From assembly GCA_019745775.1 (NCBI GenBank), contig JAIESR010000096.1, forward strand, positions 89,101 through 153,100: DNA of 64,000 nt. Direction: 5' to 3'. Source of the stretch: Xanthobacteraceae bacterium (GTDB lineage Bacteria; Pseudomonadota; Alphaproteobacteria; Rhizobiales; Xanthobacteraceae). The notes beneath the pieces are model-generated. The model was not told the origin of the DNA. It saw only the letters and a list, made by a program, of their open reading frames with translations, and made no database searches. Shown one piece after another: positions 25,786-35,063 of the stretch (position 1 is its first letter; each line of letters starts with the position of its first letter). Made by a program: the position numbers and the translations under genes.

Positions 25786-27183
25786 ATGCCCAAAACGCTG
25801 TTCGAGAAAATCTGGGACGCCCATTTCGTGGCGCGGCGCATGGACGGCCGCGACCTGATCTACATCGACCGCCATGTGCTGCATGAGCTGCACGCGCCGC
25901 ACGCGTTCGGCGAGCTCGCCAAGCAGGGCCGCAAGGTGCCGCGCCCCGACCTCACCTTCTCGATGCAGGACCACACGGTGTCGACCAAGCCCGGCCGCAC
26001 CGACGAGAGCAATCCCTCCGGCGCGGCGTTCCTGCGCGCCATGCGCGAGGGCTCGGCCAGGAACGGCATCCGCGTCTTCGACCTGGGCGATCCCGAGCAG
26101 GGCATCTCGCACGTGGTGGCGCCGGAGCTCGGCATGGTGCTGCCGGGCGCGACGCACGCCGTGCCCGACAGCCACGCCTCGACCGTCGGCGGGCTCGGCG
26201 CCATGGCGTTCGGCTGCGGCACCACCGAGCTGGCGCATATCCTCGCCACGCAGGTGATCGCGATGAAGCGGCCGAAGTCGATGCGCATCCGGCTCGACGG
26301 CACGCTGGCGCCGCACGTCACCGCGAAGGACGTCGCATTGCGCATCATCGGCAAGCTCGGCATGGCCGGCGGCCGCGGGCATGTGGTCGAATATGCCGGC
26401 ACGGTCGTGCGGACGATGGCGATGGAAGGCCGCATGACGCTCTGCAATCTCAACATCGAGATGGGCGGCCGGTCGGGCTTCGTCGCGCCGGATGAATCCA
26501 CGTTCCAGTGGATCGCAGGCCGGCCATTTGCGCCGCAGGGTCCCGCCTGGGACCAGGCGCTGGCGCATTGGCGCACGCTCCGCAGCGACGACGACGCGAC
26601 ATTCGACACCGATCACGTCATCGACTGCGCGGACCTCGAGCCGCAGATCACCTGGGGCACCGATCCGAGCCAGGTGGTCGGCATCTCCGGCCGCGTGCCC
26701 GATCCCGCGTCCGATCCGGGACGGCGCGTCATCGCCGAGGGCGCGCTCGCCTATATGGGCCTCACGCCCGGCACGCCGCTCGCGGGCCTGCCGATCAACC
26801 GCGTGTTCATCGGCTCCTGCACCAATGCGCGGCTCCCCGACCTCGAAGCCGCCGCGGACGTGGTGCGCGGCCGGCACGTCGCCGAAGGCGTGGTGGCGAT
26901 GGTGGTGCCGGGCTCGACATCGGTGAAGCGCGCGGCCGAGGCGAAAGGCCTCGACAAGGTGTTCCGCGACGCCGGCTTCGCCTGGGGCGAATCCGGCTGC
27001 TCGATGTGCGCCGGCGGCAATGGCGACCGCGGCGAGCCGGGCGAGCGCATCGTCTCGACCACCAACCGCAATTTCGAGAACCGCCAGGGGCCGAAGACGC
27101 GCACGCACTTGGCAAGCCCCGCGACCGCCGCCGCCAGCGCGATCGCCGGCCGCATCGCCGACGTGCGCAGCTTGGGAAATTGA
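25786..27183 (+). CDS. Aconitase-superfamily large subunit (LeuC-like; isopropylmalate or dimethylmaleate-type hydratase)
   Basis: 465 residues, LeuC length. Cluster ligands: GSCTNARLPDLEAAA carries one cysteine (about 345), ESGCSMCAGGNGDRG the other two (about 405-408). VPDSHASTVGGLGAMAFGCG and the N-terminal TLFEKIWDAHFV match LeuC. The small subunit follows 71 bp downstream, then an isocitrate lyase/PEP mutase gene. Leucine biosynthesis is possible, but the presence of the lyase favours a catabolic hydratase acting on a substituted maleate, as with dimethylmaleate hydratase in nicotinate breakdown. No leuB or leuA is adjacent. Confidence 0.88.
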   Translation: MPKTLFEKIWDAHFVARRMDGRDLIYIDRHVLHELHAPHAFGELAKQGRKVPRPDLTFSMQDHTVSTKPGRTDESNPSGAAFLRAMREGSARNGIRVFDLGDPEQGISHVVAPELGMVLPGATHAVPDSHASTVGGLGAMAFGCGTTELAHILATQVIAMKRPKSMRIRLDGTLAPHVTAKDVALRIIGKLGMAGGRGHVVEYAGTVVRTMAMEGRMTLCNLNIEMGGRSGFVAPDESTFQWIAGRPFAPQGPAWDQALAHWRTLRSDDDATFDTDHVIDCADLEPQITWGTDPSQVVGISGRVPDPASDPGRRVIAEGALAYMGLTPGTPLAGLPINRVFIGSCTNARLPDLEAAADVVRGRHVAEGVVAMVVPGSTSVKRAAEAKGLDKVFRDAGFAWGESGCSMCAGGNGDRGEPGERIVSTTNRNFENRQGPKTRTHLASPATAAASAIAGRIADVRSLGN

Positions 27184-27254
27184 TGATGCCTCACTGTTGC
27201 AGAGCCCACCGCCGTTGCCGCCCGATCACACCCAACGCGGGAAGGGGCTGATTG

Positions 27255-27890
27255 ATGCAGCCGTTCATCAAGCACACCGGCGTCGCCGTTCCGCTCATCA
27301 AGGACGACATCAACACCGACCAGGTCGCGCCGGTGCAGGCGATGCGCGCGCTCAAGCCGGATTACAAGGCCCTGCTGTTCATGCGCGCGAAGCAGCGCGA
27401 CGACGGCAGCGAGGATCCCGACTTCGTGCTGAACAAGCCGCAGTTCCGCAATCCCGGCATCCTGGTCACCGGCCATAACTTCGGCGCGGGCTCGTCGCGC
27501 GAGGCGGCGGTGTGGGGCATGCTCGCCAACAACATCCGCGTGATCGTGGCGCGGAGCTTCGCCGACATCTATCGCGAGAACTGCCTGCAGAACGGCCTGT
27601 TGCCGGTGACGCTGGCGCCGGGCGATGCGGAAGCCTTCGAGAAGCGCGTGATCGAGGCGAACGGCGCGGCGCCGTTCACGGTCGACCTCGAGACCCAGAC
27701 CATCAGCGGCCCGGGCGGGCCCGACATCAAATTCGACATCCCGGCGTCCGACCGCACGCGGCTGCTCGAAGGGCTCGACGATATCGGCATGACGCTCAAG
27801 CACGCCGACGAGATCAAGGCGTTCGAGAAGCGCATTGCGGCCGCGCAGCCGTGGCTACAGACCGCCACCGACAGCCGTATACACAAATAG
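27255..27890 (+). CDS. Aconitase-superfamily small subunit (LeuD-like)
   Basis: 211 residues from ATG 27255 with AAGGGGCTGATTG upstream; a TTG in frame one codon earlier is less likely. It shows the swivelling-domain motif GHNFGAGSSREAAVWGM (about 75-91) that binds substrate phosphate-like carboxylates, and SFADIYRENCLQNGLLPV. It should form the active site with the LeuC-like protein encoded just upstream. The next gene, a lyase, starts 16 bp after its stop, so the three genes form one operon. Confidence 0.9.
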   Translation: MQPFIKHTGVAVPLIKDDINTDQVAPVQAMRALKPDYKALLFMRAKQRDDGSEDPDFVLNKPQFRNPGILVTGHNFGAGSSREAAVWGMLANNIRVIVARSFADIYRENCLQNGLLPVTLAPGDAEAFEKRVIEANGAAPFTVDLETQTISGPGGPDIKFDIPASDRTRLLEGLDDIGMTLKHADEIKAFEKRIAAAQPWLQTATDSRIHK

Positions 27891-27906
27891 AGCGAGGGAG
27901 CGTCCC

Positions 27907-28806
27907 ATGAGCGTGCGCAAGAAATTCCGGGCCATCATGTCCGGCAAGAAGCTCGTGCTGATGCCGGGCTGCTACGACGCGCTGTCGGCGCGGGTGATCG
28001 AGGCGGAAGGCTTCGAGGCGGTCGTCGCCGGCGGCTATGCGGCGGTCGGCAGCCTCCTGGCCCAACCGGACATGGGCCAGTCCAACATGCGCGACTATGC
28101 CGATCACTACGGCCGCGTCTGCGCGGCGGTGAACGTGCCGGTCTATGTCGACGCCGACACCGGCTTCGGCGGCGTCAACAACGTGCGCCAGATGGTGCGC
28201 GCGTTCGAGGATGCCGGCGTCGCCGGGCTGTTCCTGTCGGACCAGGTGTTCCCGAACCGCTGCGGCTACCTGCCGGGCAAGCAGGTGATCACCACCGAGC
28301 AGATGCTCGCCAAGGTCAAGGCCGCGCTCGACGCGCGCCGCGACGGCGACCTGTTCATCGCCGCGCGCACCGACGCCGCCGGCGTCACCTCGATGGAAGA
28401 CGCCTTCGAGCGCTGCCAGCTGTTCATGGAAGCCGGCGCCGACATGGCGAAGCCGATGGGGGTCGATACCATCGCCGAGATCAAGCGTGCGATGCGCGAG
28501 ATCCCGGGCCCGCACATGGCGACGCTCTCGCAGGCCGCCGGACCGAAGGCGCGCAGCCTCGAAGAGCTCGACGCGGCCGGCGTCGTGGCGGCGACGTTCC
28601 CGTCGCTGCCGCTGTTCGCCGCCGCGCTCGGCGTGCGCAACGCGGTGCGGACGCTGAAGGAGAAGAACTCGCTCTCGGCCTGCACCGACCAGGTGCTGAC
28701 GCTCGAGGAGTACTACGACCTCGTGGGCTTGAAGCCGATGCTGGCGCGCGAGGAGGCCTACGACAAGGCGGCCGCCGCGCTGACGCGGAAGAGGGCGGCG
28801 GAGTAG
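27907..28806 (+). CDS. Isocitrate lyase/PEP mutase superfamily protein (2,3-dimethylmalate lyase or oxaloacetase-like)
   Basis: 299 residues. GCGAGGGAG precedes the ATG at 27907. Metal/substrate motifs: PGCYDALSARVIEAEGFEAV, VYVDADTGFGG (Mg-binding Asp), and the mobile catalytic loop DQVFPNRCGYLPGKQVI, in which ICL family members have KKCGH or KRCGH. The IAARTDAAGV and PSLPLFAAALGVR segments follow. The partnership with LeuC/LeuD-like subunits resembles dimethylmaleate hydratase (DmdAB) plus 2,3-dimethylmalate lyase (Dml) of nicotinate breakdown, which yields pyruvate and propionate, or a methylcitrate-like pathway. Carboxy-lyase specificity cannot be read from sequence alone. Confidence 0.85.
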   Translation: MSVRKKFRAIMSGKKLVLMPGCYDALSARVIEAEGFEAVVAGGYAAVGSLLAQPDMGQSNMRDYADHYGRVCAAVNVPVYVDADTGFGGVNNVRQMVRAFEDAGVAGLFLSDQVFPNRCGYLPGKQVITTEQMLAKVKAALDARRDGDLFIAARTDAAGVTSMEDAFERCQLFMEAGADMAKPMGVDTIAEIKRAMREIPGPHMATLSQAAGPKARSLEELDAAGVVAATFPSLPLFAAALGVRNAVRTLKEKNSLSACTDQVLTLEEYYDLVGLKPMLAREEAYDKAAAALTRKRAAE

Positions 28807-28835
28807 GCAGAGCCGCGGGTCGCGGCGGTCGTTAT

Positions 28836-28980
28836 TGTGCCCTCTCCCCTTGCGGGAGAGGGCTACTCAGCAATGTCAGCGCATTCAATTGGGTGAGGGG
28901 TCTGTTCGCAAGAATACCCCTCACCCTTTTGCGTTCGCGGATTCTTTCTTGAGCCCTCTCCCGCAAGGGGAGAGGGCACG
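28836..28980. repeat. Palindromic repeat, family B, copy 3
   Basis: TGCCCTCTCCCCTTGCGGGA and CCCGCAAGGGGAGAGGGCA as outer arms; GGGTGAGGGGT and ACCCCTCACCC as inner arms. It sits at the convergent ends of the lyase and the tctC gene. Confidence 0.88.
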
Positions 28981-29009
28981 AGCGGCGAGCGCGGCGCTCG
29001 CGGCAGCAG

Positions 29010-29987
29010 CTACCGCACCACCTTAACGCCGGCGTCCTTCAGGATGTCCCGCAGCGTGGCCTCGAAGCTGTTCAGGAACGGCTTCAGGTCCTTCGCGCGC
29101 ACGAACTCGCCGTCGAGCTGGCTCTCCTCGACGAACTTCTTCCACAAGGGTGTCTGGCTCGCCTTCAGGAACATGTCCTCGTAGAACGCGACGGTGGCGT
29201 CCGACATGCCGGCGGCGCCGACGACGCCGCGCATCTGCGGCACGTCCGGAATGTCGAAGCCGGCCTCCTGGATGGTCGGGATGTCGGGAAAGCCCGGCAG
29301 GCGGCGCGCGCTGACCTGCGCGATCGCGCGGAACTTGCCGGCGCGGATCTGCTCGCCGGCTTCGCTCGGATCGACGATCATCATCTCGACGTGGCCGCCG
29401 AGCAGCGCCGCAAGCCGCTCGCCGCCGGACGGGAACGAGATGAACTGCCAGCGCGCGCCGGTCTTCTGCATCAGGAGCTGCCGCACGGTGTTCTCACGCG
29501 ACATGATCGAACCGCCGGACCAGCGCAGCTTGCCCGGGCTGGCCTTCGCCGCGTCGATGAACTGGCCGAGCGTCTTGTAGGGCGAGTCCGCCAGCACCAC
29601 GACCAGCGCCGGCTCAACGACGAGCCGCGCGATCGGGCTCATGTCCTGAAGGCGGTTGACCGCCGCCTGCTGCACCAGCGGGTCGATCAGCCAGATGTTG
29701 GTGAAGCAGGCGATGACGTGCGGATCGTTCTTCTTGCTCGCCATATAGTTCGACGCCGAGGTCGAGCCGCCGCCCGGCTTGTTGACGACCTGCACGCGCA
29801 CCGGCGAGAGCTTCTCCTGGTCGATGATCGTCGAGAGCTGGCGCGCGAACACGTCGTTGCCGGAGCCGGGCCCGCCATGCACGACGAACTCGATCGTGCG
29901 CGTCGGCTTGAACTGTTGCGCCTGTGCCGGCACGGCTGCGATGACGAGTGCCAGCGCCGCGAGGCCCGGCGTCCAACTTCCGATCAT
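29010..29987 (-). CDS. tctC: Tripartite tricarboxylate transporter binding subunit TctC
   Basis: 325 residues from the ATG at 29985-29987, with GGAGGA directly upstream; the ATG four codons earlier overlaps that ribosome site. A signal peptide (AALALVIAAVPAQAQ) is followed by IEFVVHGGPGSGNDVFARQL. It captures the substrate in the periplasm and passes it to TctA/TctB. It is the third gene of the tctB-tctA-tctC unit, 16 bp after tctA, on the strand opposite the hydratase/lyase operon, so the transporter probably imports the acid those enzymes consume. This is the only complete TTT system in the window. Confidence 0.92.
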   Translation of the reverse strand: MIGSWTPGLAALALVIAAVPAQAQQFKPTRTIEFVVHGGPGSGNDVFARQLSTIIDQEKLSPVRVQVVNKPGGGSTSASNYMASKKNDPHVIACFTNIWLIDPLVQQAAVNRLQDMSPIARLVVEPALVVVLADSPYKTLGQFIDAAKASPGKLRWSGGSIMSRENTVRQLLMQKTGARWQFISFPSGGERLAALLGGHVEMMIVDPSEAGEQIRAGKFRAIAQVSARRLPGFPDIPTIQEAGFDIPDVPQMRGVVGAAGMSDATVAFYEDMFLKASQTPLWKKFVEESQLDGEFVRAKDLKPFLNSFEATLRDILKDAGVKVVR

Positions 29988-30003
29988 GATGTCCTCCAAA
30001 AAA

Positions 30004-31515
30004 CTACCCGCCCTCGGCGATCGCTTGCACGCGGGCCTTGTTGAAGCGGCCCATCAGCGGCAACAGCAGGATGAGGACCGCGCAGATGAGCATGGTGGCC
30101 GATATCCAGCCCCGCACCAAGATGGTGAGGTCGCCCTGCGACATCGTGAGCGACTGCCGCAGCGCCCGCTCCATGGCGTCGCCAAGCACGAAACCGAGGA
30201 TCAGCGGCGCGGTCGGATAGCGCAGCTTCACCATGATGTAGCCGAGCAGCCCGAAGCCGACCAGCAAGGCGACGTCGAACAGCCGGCCGGAGACGCCGTA
30301 GGCGCCGACCAGCGAGATGCCGAGGATGATCGGAAACAGGATATGCACCGGCGTGCGCAGGATCTGCGCGAACAGCGGCACCAGCGGCAGATTGAGGATC
30401 AACAGCACGACGTTGCCGATATACATGCTGGCGACCAGGCCCCAGAACACGTCCGGCGATTCCGTCATCAGCAGCGGCCCGGGTCGCACGCCCCACAGCA
30501 CCAGCGCCGAGAGCATGATCGCGGTGGTCCCGCCGCCGGGGATGCCGAGCGTCAAGAGCGGCACCAGCGCGCCGCCGGAGTCGGCGTTGTTGGCGCCTTC
30601 CGGCGCGGCCACCCCCTCCGGCACACCCTGCCCGAATTTCTCCGGATGCTTCGAGAACGCCTTTTCGATGCCGTAGGCGATGAACGAGGAGATCGCGGCG
30701 CCGGCGCCGGGCAGGATGCCGATGACGAAGCCGGTGAGCGATCCGTTGATGAAGGCGAAGCGGCAGGCCTTCAATTCCTCCCAGCTCGGCAGGAGATTGC
30801 GCAGCCCCTTCGGCACCGGCAGCATGCGCGCCTTGTCGCCGGCGTCGATCGACGCGAGCACTTCGGCAATCGCAAACACGCCGATCGCGACCACGACGAA
30901 GTCCATGCCGCCAAGCAGCTCGGACTGGCCGAAGATGAAGCGCGCCTGCGCGCTGAACAGATCGGTGCCGATCGATGTCAGCCAAAGACCGAGCAACAGC
31001 GACAGCAGTCCCTTGATCAGCGACGGCCCCGACAGCAGCACCACCAGCGCGAGGCCGAGGCACATCAGCGCGAAATATTCCGGCGACGAGAACTGGAGTG
31101 CAAACGCCGCGACCGGCGGCGCCATCAGCGTGAGCAGGAGAATGCCGACGCTGCCGGCGATGAACGACGCGATGGCGGCGATGCCGAGCGCCGGCCCGGC
31201 GCGGCCGTTCTTCGCCATGGCGTGGCCGTCGATGCAGGTCACCACCGACGACGACTCGCCGGGGATGTTGAGCAGGATCGACGTGGTCGAGCCGCCGTAC
31301 TTGGCGCCGTAATAGATGCCCGCGAGCATGATGATGCCGCCCGCCGGATCCATCTTGAAGGTGAGCGGCAACAGCAGCGCAATGGTCGCCGCCGGGCCGA
31401 GGCCCGGCAGAATGCCGACCACGGTGCCCAGGAAGCAGCCGACGAAGCACCAGAACAGGTTCGCCGGCTGCAGCGCGACGGAGAAACCGTGCAGCAGCCC
31501 GTTCAGCACGTCCAT
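30004..31515 (-). CDS. tctA: Tripartite tricarboxylate transporter large membrane subunit TctA
   Basis: 503 residues, about 12 membrane helices, the standard TctA length. Signatures: LPGLGPAATIALLLPLTFKM, GIYYGAKYGGSTTSILLNIPG with the conserved GGS(T)TSILLN loop, and ILPGAGAAISSFIAYGIEK. It couples substrate to ion flow across the inner membrane. Its start is 1 bp after the tctB stop and it ends 16 bp before tctC, so the three are one transcript. Confidence 0.95.
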   Translation of the reverse strand: MDVLNGLLHGFSVALQPANLFWCFVGCFLGTVVGILPGLGPAATIALLLPLTFKMDPAGGIIMLAGIYYGAKYGGSTTSILLNIPGESSSVVTCIDGHAMAKNGRAGPALGIAAIASFIAGSVGILLLTLMAPPVAAFALQFSSPEYFALMCLGLALVVLLSGPSLIKGLLSLLLGLWLTSIGTDLFSAQARFIFGQSELLGGMDFVVVAIGVFAIAEVLASIDAGDKARMLPVPKGLRNLLPSWEELKACRFAFINGSLTGFVIGILPGAGAAISSFIAYGIEKAFSKHPEKFGQGVPEGVAAPEGANNADSGGALVPLLTLGIPGGGTTAIMLSALVLWGVRPGPLLMTESPDVFWGLVASMYIGNVVLLILNLPLVPLFAQILRTPVHILFPIILGISLVGAYGVSGRLFDVALLVGFGLLGYIMVKLRYPTAPLILGFVLGDAMERALRQSLTMSQGDLTILVRGWISATMLICAVLILLLPLMGRFNKARVQAIAEGG

Positions 31516-31516
31516 G

Positions 31517-31996
31517 TCAGAACCCGAACACGCCGGTGGGCAGCGCGACGCTCAGCGCCAGCGGGAACACCAGGTAGAAGCCGAGCGCCGTTGCCACCGC
31601 GGCCACGCCTGCCATGACGGGCGGCTGCCGGAATACGTAGGTGATGATGAAGAAGGCGAGCATCGCGAACGCGATCATGAACCCGAGCCATTTCATCAGC
31701 AGCGCGCAAACCGCGAAGGCGGCCCAGGTGATCAGCGCGCGGCGGATGCCCTCCCAATCGGGCGCTTCGGCTGCCGCTTGCTCGCCCCCTTGGCGCAGCC
31801 TGACGACCGTGGTCACGAGCAGCACGAGCGACAGCACCACCATCGCAATGCCGTACCAGACCGGGAAGAACGCAGGACCGGGGCCGTCGTCGCTGTAGTA
31901 GACCCAGTTGCCGGCCTCCGTGGCGATATAGACGCCGAGCGCCACCAGCACCGCAGCCGACAGCACGTCTCCGTTGCGCCAGATATCCCTGCTCAC
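31517..31996 (-). CDS. tctB: Tripartite tricarboxylate transporter small membrane subunit TctB
   Basis: 159 residues from a GTG at 31994-31996 (VSRDIWRNGDVLSA); the open frame runs further 5' but with no family match. Four hydrophobic segments are visible, including LSAAVLVALGVYIATEA, VLSLVLLVTTVVRL and WLGFMIAFAMLAFFIITYVF. The N-terminal segment after DIWRNGD is typical. The fusion-like upstream part of the frame is translated non-coding sequence. First gene of tctBAC. Confidence 0.85.
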   Translation of the reverse strand: MSRDIWRNGDVLSAAVLVALGVYIATEAGNWVYYSDDGPGPAFFPVWYGIAMVVLSLVLLVTTVVRLRQGGEQAAAEAPDWEGIRRALITWAAFAVCALLMKWLGFMIAFAMLAFFIITYVFRQPPVMAGVAAVATALGFYLVFPLALSVALPTGVFGF

Positions 31997-32487
31997 GCGT
32001 CTTGTTCCCCGGCCCGGGAGCCACCGCAGCAATACCGCCGGGCTCCCCCGTGGCGTTGCGGGGCAACTTACGCGCTCAGGACGGGGATGTCCCACCAATT
32101 CATCGGCCAGGCTAGGCTGACGCACGGCCGGGCGCAGCGAGACATCGACGGGCGACGACCCCGTTGCAGGACCACGGTCGCGCATCCTTCGAGGCTCGCC
32201 CTCGATGAGCGAGACTGGTGGTGGGATTGCTACAGACCGGGATGCGCCGGCAGCCGGAGTGCTCGTCCAATTCAAGAAAAGAATTCCATCCGGCTTTGAA
32301 CCAAACGCTCGCGGCGACGACTAAGGACGGGCCTTGTTGTGCCAAAGTGGCATTGGGGCTGGGCATGTCTCTGTTTTCAAATGATAATTTCCAGACCGCG
32401 CCGTTGCGGCAAGGCCGGCACCCCGCGGCGAGCGATGCGCCGGAGCTGATGGCTGGATTTCGTAAACCTCTCGACGGATGAGAAGTC
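31997..32487. other. Gene-free stretch of 491 bp between tctB and the LuxR gene
   Basis: No supported coding frame; it should hold the divergent promoters of tctBAC and the LuxR regulator. A weak imperfect palindrome TTCGAGGCTCGCCCTCGATGA lies near 32183-32205 (given shortened). I recognise no conserved operator. Confidence 0.5.
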
Positions 32488-33618
32488 ATGTTTGAATCGA
32501 CCCAGTTCGAGCGCCTGGTCGGCGACATCTACGATGCGGCGATCGATCCCGTGCGGTGGTCGGACACGCTCATACGGCTCGGCCATTTCGTCGGAGGCGA
32601 TGCGGGCGGCATGGTTTCCAGGGACTTCATCAGCAAGACCGGCTCGCCGCACTGTGTTTTCGGCTTCGATCCCGAGTTCGTGCGCCTCTACATGGAAACG
32701 CATTCCAAACTCGATCCCCATGCGGGCTTGCCGTTGTTTGGCACCGGACGGATATTGAGCGTTCCTGATCTCATTCCGCCTGACGAGTTCTACCAGGGGC
32801 GCTTCTTTCAAGAGTGGATGCGGCCCCAGACCTGGATCGATACGGCAACTGTGGTGATCGAGAAGTCGGCGTCGCGTTGTTTGTTCCTTACGGTTCTCCG
32901 CAGCAAGGCGAGCGGCTTGGTCGATGATGATATGCGCCGCCGCATGCAGCTCGTCGGCCCGCACGTGCGCCGCGCCATGCTGGTCGACAGAGCGATCGAC
33001 TCCAAGACGACGGAGGTAGCAGCATTGTCTCGGATGCTCGACGGTCTCAGTGCCGGCGTCTTTTTTGTCGATGACAGCTGCCGTGTCGTTCGTGCCAATG
33101 CGGCCGGAGAGGACATGCTATCCGCATGCAATATCCTGCGCATGTCCGGCGGACGGCTTTGCATCGCGCATTCGCAGTCGGATCGCGCATTGAGCGCGGC
33201 GGTCGCCGCAGCGGGCCGTGGCGATGAGGAGGCGGGCGTCAAGGGCGTTGCAATTCCGCTGATCGCGCGCGACGAGACGCGCTATGTCGCCCATGTGCTG
33301 CCGCTGGCCTCAGGCGAGCGACGCGACGCAGGCATGCCCCCGGCCGCGGTCGCCGCTGTCTTCGTCCGCAAGGCGGAGCTCGGCGCACCGAGCGCGCCGG
33401 AGCTCATTGCCAGGTCCTACCAATTGACGCCGACCGAGCTGCGTGTGCTGCTCGCGATCGTCGAGATCGGCGGCGTGCGGGAGACCGCCGAATTGCTCGG
33501 CATCGGCGAGGGCACGGTGAAGACGCACCTGCATCGCCTGTTCGGCAAGACCGGCGCGGCGCGACAGGCCGAACTGGTCAAGCTCGTCGCCGGATACTCA
33601 AGCCCGCTAGTGCATTGA
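32488..33618 (+). CDS. LuxR-family regulator with PAS-like and C-terminal HTH domains
   Basis: 376 residues. A PAS-like ligand domain (about 190-230: LSAGVFFVDDSCRVVRANAA) lies in the middle of a long N-terminal sensory region. The C-terminal helix-turn-helix (about 312-370) shows YQLTPTELRVLLAIVEIGGV, TAELLGIGEGTVKTHLHRLF, a LuxR/GerE pattern. It lacks an N-terminal REC Asp and acyl-homoserine-lactone features. It lies immediately upstream of the small-secreted-protein cluster on the same strand, 315 bp from the first member, so it is a candidate regulator of that cluster. Confidence 0.88.
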   Translation: MFESTQFERLVGDIYDAAIDPVRWSDTLIRLGHFVGGDAGGMVSRDFISKTGSPHCVFGFDPEFVRLYMETHSKLDPHAGLPLFGTGRILSVPDLIPPDEFYQGRFFQEWMRPQTWIDTATVVIEKSASRCLFLTVLRSKASGLVDDDMRRRMQLVGPHVRRAMLVDRAIDSKTTEVAALSRMLDGLSAGVFFVDDSCRVVRANAAGEDMLSACNILRMSGGRLCIAHSQSDRALSAAVAAAGRGDEEAGVKGVAIPLIARDETRYVAHVLPLASGERRDAGMPPAAVAAVFVRKAELGAPSAPELIARSYQLTPTELRVLLAIVEIGGVRETAELLGIGEGTVKTHLHRLFGKTGAARQAELVKLVAGYSSPLVH

Positions 33619-33933
33619 TGCCTGGACCGGCGTAGCCGGGACGGATCACCGTCCATTCGCCCGCGCGCAAATCCCAAATAGGCGCCCGCTTCTAGGCGCA
33701 CGGCGCGCGTTCCTGGGTTGCGCCTCGCTTTAAATCCTTTGAAATCTAAGCGATTTTTCCAAAAGATTGCGGACACAAGACGTGCCTGCCCCCGCGATCA
33801 CATTTTTTCTTCAAAGTGCCCTGGCATCTACCGATCGATAGACGCGGCGGCGTTCGATCTCGGGCATCTCATGGTCACGGTGAAGCGCCGTCACGAAAGG
33901 CGGGCGACCGTAGCAACCAAGGAGATACGACCG
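33619..33933. other. Gene-free stretch of 315 bp upstream of the small secreted protein cluster
   Basis: No coding frame I can support. It is locally A+T-richer around 33725-33815 (AAATCCTTTGAAATC, ACATTTTTTCTTC), the likely promoter region for the cluster. No clear -35/-10 pair can be fixed by eye. Confidence 0.45.
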
Positions 33934-34152
33934 ATGAAATCTGCCCTCATAGTCGCCTGCATGCTGGCACTCGTCCTCGCGGGAAGCTCATCCACACAGG
34001 CGCAAAAAGCCGGCGGCGGCCCTGCCCCGACCACCGGCACCTACAAGCCGGCCCCGCCGCGCACGGTTTCCGTCCAGGGCGGCCAATACCAGGCGCCAAC
34101 CGGCACGCAGAAGTCGTTCAACTGCTACCGGAAGCGCTGCCACTGGCACTGA
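33934..34152 (+). CDS. Small secreted protein with TTGTYKP motif, unknown function
   Basis: 72 residues, AAGGAGA 9 bases upstream of ATG. Signal peptide (ALIVACMLALVLAGSSSTQA) then a short mature part with APTTGTYKPAPPRT and a C-terminal FNCYRKRCHWH carrying two cysteines. The same TTGTYKPxPP string occurs in the protein at 35064-35441, so the two share a module. A periplasmic or secreted location is expected. No known domain. Confidence 0.65.
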   Translation: MKSALIVACMLALVLAGSSSTQAQKAGGGPAPTTGTYKPAPPRTVSVQGGQYQAPTGTQKSFNCYRKRCHWH

Positions 34153-34368
34153 GCGAAAACCTTCGCGGCCTGGTTCGCGCAGGCCCAGTCGCGGCTCACC
34201 GCCAATTCGTTTGGCGCGGGCTGGGCAATCTAACCGCTCGACTGCCACTTCGGTGGCGCCGGGCGATCCCCCCGCAACCCGTCATCCCGAGACGCTGACC
34301 AACCGTCCCAAGAACTCCCATCCCCCGAACCGCGCAGCCACCATCTGCGTCCTGAAAGGAACGATCCC

Positions 34369-34992
34369 ATGGCAATGAACTGGAAGTCCGTCATCCCGAC
34401 CGCCGCGTTGGCAGGCCTGGCCTGCATCACGCTTCTATCGACGTCCGAACCGTCTGCCGCGAAGACGATGACCTGCGGACAGAAAGCAACTGATTGCGCC
34501 GAACGCTGCGGCGCGCGCTTCAAGGACGATCCCGCTCAGCTACGAAGCTGCGGCGAGCGCACCTGCAACCACCAATACAAAATGTGCGTCAACAACTCTG
34601 TCGGCGGCGGGTCTTCGGGCTCTGGAGCGGGCAGTGGAGGCGGCAAGGCGGGTCCGATCGTTCGCGACAAGCGCCCGAAGCGGCCGCCACCGCGCGGCGG
34701 CTCGGTCGAAATGGCAACGGCCAGTAGCCCGCAGTCGTCGATGCACCATCCGCCCAGCGGGCCTACCCCGAGGCCGCTGCCGGCGCCGGTGCCCACGCCC
34801 ACGAGCGGTCAGCCCACGCCGAAGCCTTGGCAGGGTCCCATCATCCCGGCGCACACATCAACCGGCGCGAAGCCCGGCGGCAAGATGGTCGTCAATGTCC
34901 GCGACCACCGCGCTCCGCGCAAGCCGCCGGTCGTCCGCGGCAATGGCGGCGGTGGTGTCACCGTGACTGCAAACGGCGGCAGGCGGCGCTGA
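34369..34992 (+). CDS. Secreted Pro/Gly-rich protein with RDHRxP and GGGGVTVT modules
   Basis: 207 residues, GAAAGGAACGATCCC upstream. Signal peptide, then a cysteine-rich part (TCGQKATDCAERCGARF, CGERTCNHQYKMC; about six cysteines), a Gly/Ser run, a proline-rich linker (PRPLPAPVPTPTSG), and a C-terminus with NVRDHRAPRKPPVVRGNGGG and GGVTVTANGG. The last two modules recur in the protein at 35064. The mature protein is probably disordered apart from the Cys-rich part. Function unknown. Confidence 0.6.
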   Translation: MAMNWKSVIPTAALAGLACITLLSTSEPSAAKTMTCGQKATDCAERCGARFKDDPAQLRSCGERTCNHQYKMCVNNSVGGGSSGSGAGSGGGKAGPIVRDKRPKRPPPRGGSVEMATASSPQSSMHHPPSGPTPRPLPAPVPTPTSGQPTPKPWQGPIIPAHTSTGAKPGGKMVVNVRDHRAPRKPPVVRGNGGGGVTVTANGGRRR

Positions 34993-35063
34993 CGCCCACC
35001 GCGCGGGCGACGTGCCACAGCGGCGCCCGCGCCCGCTATCCCCACACTCTTCAGGAGACCATC

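Noticed and set aside
19967..28980. Repeats considered as a CRISPR array
   Set aside because: The elements are paired inverted arms spread across the window, not direct repeats with regular spacers, and no cas gene is present.
32218..32481. An 87-residue forward frame upstream of the LuxR gene
   Set aside because: No ribosome site, no domain and no hydrophobic pattern; treated as non-coding.
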